Shown here piece after piece: positions 7,073 to 10,405 of a stretch of DNA of 10,405 nucleotides; position 1 is the first letter of the stretch, and each line of letters opens with the position of its first letter. A program made the position numbers and the translations under genes. The notes under the pieces were generated by a model. The model made no database searches. It worked only from the letters and a program-made list of their open reading frames with translations, and had not been told where the DNA came from. The stretch is from Spirosomataceae bacterium (lineage in GTDB: Bacteria; Bacteroidota; Bacteroidia; Cytophagales; Spirosomataceae), in assembly GCA_025455795.1 (NCBI GenBank), contig JALOLW010000098.1:1-10405 (forward strand), given 5' to 3'.

Positions 7073-7468
7073 TTACGTGATTAAATCAATAAAGCGGGGG
7101 CCAAAAATAATCAAACCTATCATAACTGCCACCAAAGCCATGACGAAAACACCCGCCGCTGCCAAATCTTTGATGGCTTTGATGCGCGGGTCTTGCTGTG
7201 GCTGTACCACATCGCAGAGTTTTTCAAGGGCGGTATTAAACGCTTCCGCTGCCCAAACACCCCCTATCGCTACGCCCACCAGCATCCACTCCACTGCACT
7301 GATACCCCAAAATAAACCTGCGCTTATCACTATCAGTGCTACCGTCAGATGCACGCGGGCGTTGTTTTCGTGCGTGAAAAGAGCCACAATACCCGCCCAA
7401 GCATACCGAAAACTACGCAGGGTTTTGGGAAGGTCAATCATCCATTTTGAGGTTCTACTGTTGCTCAT
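7073..7468 (-). CDS. Diacylglycerol kinase family protein (DgkA / undecaprenol kinase type)
   Basis: A 131-residue inner-membrane lipid kinase that phosphorylates diacylglycerol or undecaprenol. The prokaryotic DgkA family is normally 110-130 residues with three membrane helices, as here (about 40-55, 58-76, 103-123). Conserved motifs are all present: HENNARVH at 33-40, the catalytic stretch EAFNTALEKLCD at 75-86 (E75, N78, E82, D86), and IKAIKDLAAAGV at 96-107. I start it at the ATG at 7468, which gives the family's usual N-terminus; a longer reading from 7579 would only add residues encoded over the upstream gene. It overlaps the end of the DUF1361 gene by 14 bases, indicating co-transcription and probable coupling. 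In non-proteobacteria this family often acts on undecaprenol in peptidoglycan lipid recycling, so the substrate is left open. Confidence 0.92.
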   Translation of the reverse strand: MSNSRTSKWMIDLPKTLRSFRYAWAGIVALFTHENNARVHLTVALIVISAGLFWGISAVEWMLVGVAIGGVWAAEAFNTALEKLCDVVQPQQDPRIKAIKDLAAAGVFVMALVAVMIGLIIFGPRFIDLIT

Positions 7469-8099
7469 GTTTTGGTTCGAGATGGGCATAAATCCAAAAC
7501 GCAAGGTAAATAAATCCGATGGCAAACGAAAACGCCAGCGTGGTCTGTATGGCCAATGACTCGCGGAGGCTTCGGACAATGTATCGAAACAACGAAAACG
7601 GATGCGTCAAAATATCCCAACTGTTCCAACGGCCATACCTGCCCAAATAAATCCCAAAACTTGACACGACCACGCTACCCGCCATGACCCCCCACGCTAC
7701 ACTCCGCTGCGAAGTGTATTCGACCAAACGGTGTATTTTGAGCATCGAATATAGCCCTGCCATCAAACCAGCCAGCGCAAACGAAAAACTCATCAGCGAA
7801 TCGTACCAAAGCAAGTGGTCGGGGGCGGCTTTGAGGTGAATCAAGTCCGTGATGAGGTAGGGGGCGTTTGGAAAAAAGAGTAGCCACGCCAACAATCCAC
7901 CAGCAAGCCCAACGCGCGAAAGACGCTGCTGCTGCCACTGTATCTCGGTCATTTTAGCCAAAAATAACGGCATCCACGCCAAAAACAAATTCCATACCAG
8001 CCCTATACCGCCATTTGTCTGTGTCAATATCATTCTGAAAGACAACATCCCCACACTTACAATGGTCAATAGCAACACTAAAAAAGTTTTTGTCTTCAT
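7455..8099 (-). CDS. DUF1361 domain-containing membrane protein
   Basis: A 214-residue inner-membrane protein of unknown biochemical function. Six membrane helices can be seen at about 5-25, 32-50, 62-77, 102-120, 136-152 and 187-206. The DUF1361 hallmarks are present: PNAPYLITDLIHL at 77-89, the WYDS turn at 98-101 and the RYGRWNSWDI loop at 154-163. I chose the ATG at 8099 because it starts directly at the first membrane helix and follows a good promoter (8123-8154). A reading from 8234 would add 45 polar, basic residues that run through the promoter and into the divergent gene. It heads an operon with the diacylglycerol kinase, the six-helix membrane protein and the regulator. Confidence 0.88.
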   Translation of the reverse strand: MKTKTFLVLLLTIVSVGMLSFRMILTQTNGGIGLVWNLFLAWMPLFLAKMTEIQWQQQRLSRVGLAGGLLAWLLFFPNAPYLITDLIHLKAAPDHLLWYDSLMSFSFALAGLMAGLYSMLKIHRLVEYTSQRSVAWGVMAGSVVVSSFGIYLGRYGRWNSWDILTHPFSLFRYIVRSLRESLAIQTTLAFSFAIGFIYLAFWIYAHLEPKHEQQ

Positions 8100-8122
8100 T
8101 CTACAAAAAGAACTTTGTTTTG

Positions 8123-8154
8123 CAAAGTAAAAATAAAGAAATGATTTAAACCAA
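8123..8154 (-). promoter_or_regulatory. Promoter of the DUF1361-kinase operon with overlapping inverted repeat
   Basis: On the minus strand TTACTTTG (8130-8123) matches the Bacteroidota -7 consensus TAnnTTTG with one mismatch, and TTG (8154-8152) lies 21 bases upstream as the -33 element. Transcription would start near 8117, leaving a leader of about 18 bases. A perfect 6-bp inverted repeat, ACTTTG (8112-8117) and CAAAGT (8123-8128) around a 5-base loop, overlaps the -7 box and the start site and could be an operator. Confidence 0.5.
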
Positions 8155-8173
8155 TTTTTTCGAGAACTTTTTT

Positions 8174-8181
8174 TAGCTTTG
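8174..8181 (+). promoter_or_regulatory. -7 box of the YgiD-like dioxygenase gene, very close to the ATG
   Basis: TAGCTTTG matches TAnnTTTG exactly and ends six bases before the ATG at 8188. No convincing TTG -33 element is found 17-23 bases upstream. If used, transcription would start at or within a few bases of the ATG, giving a leaderless or nearly leaderless mRNA. Confidence 0.45.
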
Positions 8182-8187
8182 GCATCT

Positions 8188-9087
8188 ATGCAACGCCGCG
8201 ATTTCATTACTTCTATCCTCGGAATCTGTACCATGAGTACTCACAATACCTTAGTATCTTTGGCAGATACACTTCCTTTGCTTGATTACAAAATGCCCGT
8301 GCTGTTTATAGGTCATGGTAGCCCCATGAACGCCATCGAAGACAATGAATTCAGTAAGCGATGGCAAAAAATGGGAGCAGAAATTCCCCAACCCAAAGCG
8401 GTGCTTTGCGTTTCAGCGCATTGGCTCACACGAGGGACACACATCACGGCCATGGCAAACCCCAAAACCATTCACGATTTTGGCGGCTTCCCGCAGGCAT
8501 TATTTGATGTCCAATACCCTGCCAAAGGGAGTCCACAGTTGGCCCAAGAAGCCAAGATACTCATCAAAAGTACGGAAGTAGGATTGGACCATGATTGGGG
8601 CCTTGATCACGGCACGTGGAGTGTGATAAGGAGAATGTACCCCAATGCCGATATACCTGTATTACAGTTGAGTATAGACTATTATAAACCCCCTCAATAC
8701 CACTACGATTTGGCGAAGGAATTGGCTGAATTACGCCAAAAGGGTGTTTTGATTATAGGGAGTGGCAACATGGTACACAACCTCCGCATGGTAGGTTTTC
8801 CGCCTGGGCAAGAACGAAGCCGTATGGGTTTCAATGTCGAATATGGCTATGATTGGGCATTGGAGATGAATGTTTTGTTCAAAAAACATATTCAAGACCA
8901 CAATCACCGCCCGTTGGTTGATTATAAATCTTTGGGCAATGCAGCCACATTAGCTATCCCAACGCCCGATCATTATTACCCGCTGCTTTATACGCTGGGA
9001 CTACAAGATAAAGAGGATAATATTGCTTTTTTCAACGACAAAGCCGTTGCGGGTTCATTGACGATGACCTCTGTGAAAATTGGGTAG
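8188..9087 (+). CDS. ygiD: Extradiol ring-cleavage dioxygenase of the YgiD / 4,5-DOPA dioxygenase family
   Basis: A 299-residue class III extradiol dioxygenase-fold protein; characterised relatives open catechol rings such as DOPA. All four metal-region histidines are in family motifs: H43 in IGHGSPMNAI, H78 in VSAHW, H197 in GNMVHNLR and H262 in PDHYYPLLYTLG. The second-shell stretch DHDWGLDHGTW (134-144) is also conserved. The domain starts near residue 36. The preceding 30 residues begin MQRRDFITSILG, a Tat-like signal with a rather short hydrophobic core, as seen in several Bacteroidota homologues; export is likely but not certain. I chose the ATG at 8188 over a TTG at 8179, which would fall inside the -7 box. 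The next gene follows 58 bases later on the same strand. The true substrate is unknown, since YgiD homologues are widespread in organisms without known DOPA metabolism. Confidence 0.9.
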   Translation: MQRRDFITSILGICTMSTHNTLVSLADTLPLLDYKMPVLFIGHGSPMNAIEDNEFSKRWQKMGAEIPQPKAVLCVSAHWLTRGTHITAMANPKTIHDFGGFPQALFDVQYPAKGSPQLAQEAKILIKSTEVGLDHDWGLDHGTWSVIRRMYPNADIPVLQLSIDYYKPPQYHYDLAKELAELRQKGVLIIGSGNMVHNLRMVGFPPGQERSRMGFNVEYGYDWALEMNVLFKKHIQDHNHRPLVDYKSLGNAATLAIPTPDHYYPLLYTLGLQDKEDNIAFFNDKAVAGSLTMTSVKIG

Positions 9088-9145
9088 CTTTTTCATTAGA
9101 TGGTGAACTTCAAATACTTCGTAAAATAAAATTTAGCACTGACCA

Positions 9146-10117
9146 ATGAAACGCCGCCATTTTCTTCAATCAACACTCGGTGCCACCCTCTCGACGATTG
9201 CCACCGTGCCTAACTCGTCTGCGTTTTCAACCCTAACCGCGCAGGGGCAAATACCCAAGTCGCGCGTTTTCAACGCGCCCCAATCACTCCGCTTGGGTGG
9301 ACCTATTTTCTTGAAATCCGATGACCCCGTGGCGTTGGCCAAAGAACACCGCCGACTCGGCTACGGAGCGGCTTACGTGCCTAATGTCAAAATCGGCGAA
9401 ACGGACAAAATTCGGGCGATTCGACAAGCGTTTGCCGCCGAAAATGTACTGATTGCCGAAGTAGGCGCGTGGGTCAATATGCTCGATGCCGACCCTGTCA
9501 AACGCAAAAAAAACATGGATTACGTCATTGAACGGATGGCGTTGGCAGAGGAAGTCGGGGCCATTACGTGCGTCAATATCGGTGGCTCGTACAATCCGAC
9601 CGACTGGGCGGGGCCACATCCCAAAAACATGGGCAAGGAGTATTTTGATGCGACTGTCGAAAATATCCGTAAAGTGATAGACGCGGTCAATCCCAAAACT
9701 GCCAAATTTTCGCTCGAAATGATGGGCTGGAGCCTGCCTACCGATGCCGATTCTTACCTCAAATTTATCAAAGCCATCAATCGCCCCGCGTTTGCGGCGC
9801 ACGTGGACATTGCCAATATCATCAATTCTACCGAGCGTTTTTACAACAATACCGCCCTCATCAACGACACTTTCCGCAAATTGGGGCGGTGGATAGTATC
9901 ATGTCACGCCAAAGACGTGGTAGGCCGCGATGTCCACCTTGACGAAACCATGCCCGGGCGCGGCGTGATGGACTATGCCACTTATCTCCGCAACGTGGTG
10001 GCACTCCCGCGCACAGTCCCGATGATGCTCGAACACCTCAACACCGCCGCCGAGTACGACGAAGCCCGTGGATACGTCATAAAAATTGCCAAAGAAACGG
10101 GTATTGCGTTGGGTTAA
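9146..10117 (+). CDS. Tat-exported sugar phosphate isomerase/epimerase-like TIM-barrel protein
   Basis: A 323-residue member of the xylose isomerase-like TIM-barrel superfamily (AP endonuclease family 2 fold). The N-terminus MKRRHFLQSTLGATLS is a good twin-arginine signal followed by a small-residue core, with cleavage likely near residue 26 (NSSA). Putative metal ligands sit at the expected strand ends: E191 in FSLEMMGWS, H219 and D221 in AAHVDIAN, H254 in SCHAKDV and E296 in MMLEHLNT. This set suggests an active isomerase, epimerase or a 3-keto-sugar enzyme and not a degenerate one. Export fits a periplasmic sugar-processing role, but the substrate cannot be read from sequence. It follows the dioxygenase gene after 58 bases with no clear TAnnTTTG box between, so read-through from the upstream promoter is plausible. 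Confidence 0.88.
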   Translation: MKRRHFLQSTLGATLSTIATVPNSSAFSTLTAQGQIPKSRVFNAPQSLRLGGPIFLKSDDPVALAKEHRRLGYGAAYVPNVKIGETDKIRAIRQAFAAENVLIAEVGAWVNMLDADPVKRKKNMDYVIERMALAEEVGAITCVNIGGSYNPTDWAGPHPKNMGKEYFDATVENIRKVIDAVNPKTAKFSLEMMGWSLPTDADSYLKFIKAINRPAFAAHVDIANIINSTERFYNNTALINDTFRKLGRWIVSCHAKDVVGRDVHLDETMPGRGVMDYATYLRNVVALPRTVPMMLEHLNTAAEYDEARGYVIKIAKETGIALG

Positions 10118-10152
10118 ACGCATTTTTTCAAACGTTTTTCGTCAAAATCCCG

Positions 10153-10160
10153 TAGTTTTG
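10153..10160 (+). promoter_or_regulatory. Candidate -7 promoter box
   Basis: TAGTTTTG is an exact TAnnTTTG match 35 bases after the epimerase-like gene ends. There is no clear TTG -33 element at the usual distance. It would drive transcription through the hairpin and repeat array towards the right edge. Confidence 0.35.
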
Positions 10161-10208
10161 CCCCTCATTTCAAATCCGTGTGTGCCTTCACAGGACATCC
10201 TCCATTGG

Positions 10209-10238
10209 TATGGCCGTGACGACACAGCCCACGGCATA
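10209..10238 (+). other. Hairpin in the right-end intergenic region
   Basis: GCCGTG (10213-10218) pairs with CACGGC (10230-10235). The stem extends by TAT (10209-10211) against ATA (10236-10238) past a single bulged G, around an 11-base loop. No U-tract follows, so it is not a rho-independent terminator. It could be a leader structure or chance. Confidence 0.35.
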
Positions 10239-10260
10239 TTCGATTTGTATGTTGCTATTC

Positions 10261-10295
10261 AAACGGATAACTATTAACTAATAACTATTAACAGT
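10261..10295. repeat. Five 7-bp tandem units
   Basis: The plus strand reads AAACGGA, TAACTAT, TAACTAA, TAACTAT, TAACAGT in steps of seven. The unit GGATAAC, read in shifted phase, also occurs on the minus strand of the array at 6355-6438, suggesting one repeat family at two sites of the window. Confidence 0.75.
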
Positions 10296-10316
10296 GGCCC
10301 GCCATTTAAAAAATTG

Positions 10317-10324
10317 TAGTTTTG
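10317..10324 (+). promoter_or_regulatory. Candidate -7 promoter box upstream of the right-edge gene
   Basis: TAGTTTTG is an exact TAnnTTTG match and identical to the box at 10153-10160. A clear -33 TTG is missing. Transcription would start near 10330, about 60 bases before the ATG at 10391. Confidence 0.4.
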
Positions 10325-10390
10325 AGAGAACAGAATAATCTTTGGTTACAGAGTCATATCGATAAAAAATTGGTGCTGACACCGTTATTC

Positions 10391-10405
10391 ATGCCTGATA
10401 GCTCT
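10391..10405 (+). CDS. Possible start of a gene running off the right edge
   Basis: ATG at 10391 begins MPDSS and remains open to the end. The same frame is open back to 10310 and contains a TTG at 10322 that would give a longer start (MREQNNLWLQS, then IDKKLVLTPLF). That stretch has coding-like composition, so the true start could be the TTG, but the TTG lies inside the -7 box. Too short to identify; it may not be a gene. Confidence 0.3.

Larger units (their letters stand above)
10118..10405 (+). other. Non-coding or unassigned right-end region
   Basis: These 288 bases after the epimerase-like gene contain no gene I can assign. They hold two TAG-TTTTG boxes, a hairpin and a 7-bp repeat array, listed separately. 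An open stretch upstream of the array (about 10182-10275, ending in TAA or TAACTAA within the repeat) shows no recognisable protein. It could be a small ORF, a gene remnant or a leader. No rho-independent terminator is evident after 10117. Confidence 0.6.

Noticed and set aside
7469..7579. Longer start for the diacylglycerol kinase at 7579
   Set aside because: The added 37 residues are encoded entirely over the DUF1361 gene, and the family begins at about the ATG at 7468.
8179..8187. TTG start for the YgiD-like protein at 8179
   Set aside because: It lies within the -7 promoter box; the ATG at 8188 directly begins the RR-x-F signal.
8100..8234. Longer start for the DUF1361 protein at 8234
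   Set aside because: It would run through the divergent promoter region and into the dioxygenase gene, adding basic, non-family residues.
10209..10238. Rho-independent terminator or tRNA
   Set aside because: The hairpin has no U-tract, and no cloverleaf arms or CCA-type end can be drawn.
10086..10277. A 63-codon plus-strand open frame overlapping the end of the epimerase-like gene
   Set aside because: Its first part is an out-of-frame reading of the epimerase gene and the rest crosses a promoter-like box and ends in the heptad repeat; no family is recognisable.

Overview
The window looks like chromosomal DNA of a Bacteroidota bacterium, most likely of the Cytophagales (Runella, Spirosoma or Dyadobacter type). 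The evidence is the protein families present (LVIVD-repeat lipoprotein, DUF1361 protein, HTH_34-type regulator, a large SGNH/propeller/HEAT/cytochrome c protein), the lack of clear Shine-Dalgarno sequences, and several copies of the Bacteroidota -7 promoter element TAnnTTTG. This assignment is an inference from gene content; no rRNA marker is present. I see no phage, transposase, CRISPR array or tRNA.

Left block (1-2747, all minus strand, transcribed right to left). A promoter at 2719-2747 precedes an LVIVD-repeat lipoprotein (1359-2645). It is followed by a small predicted outer-membrane beta-barrel protein (686-1312), a hotdog-fold acyl-CoA thioesterase (80-613), and the start of a membrane-protein gene that leaves the window (1-83), coupled to the thioesterase by an ATGA overlap. 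The barrel gene carries an 8-bp tandem repeat inside its signal-peptide codons.

Central block (2811-8154, minus strand). A promoter at 8123-8154 drives a tightly packed run: DUF1361 membrane protein (7455-8099), diacylglycerol kinase family protein (7073-7468), a six-helix membrane protein (6431-7060), and an HTH_34 winged-helix regulator with a TTG start (6051-6350). Next comes a 1052-residue periplasmic multidomain protein (2811-5969) made of an SGNH-like domain, a beta-propeller, a HEAT-like region and a C-terminal mono-haem cytochrome c. It resembles the membrane-bound dehydrogenase / PVC-type haem-binding proteins. An 84-bp array of degenerate 7-bp units fills the gap between the membrane protein and the regulator and supplies the stop codon of the former.

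Right block (8174-10405, plus strand). Divergent from the DUF1361 operon are a YgiD-type extradiol dioxygenase (8188-9087) and a Tat-exported sugar phosphate isomerase/epimerase-like TIM barrel (9146-10117). Both begin with an RR-x-F motif. The last 288 bases hold two TAG-TTTTG promoter-like boxes, a hairpin, another 7-bp repeat array and possibly the first codons of a gene running off the right edge.

The genes are mostly ordinary housekeeping, envelope and carbohydrate-related functions; I do not see a convincing new defence or biosynthetic system. The signals most worth a second look are the short-period tandem repeats that intrude into gene ends, the in-frame coding-like extension after the TAG stop of the large cytochrome protein, and the loss of canonical catalytic residues in its SGNH domain.
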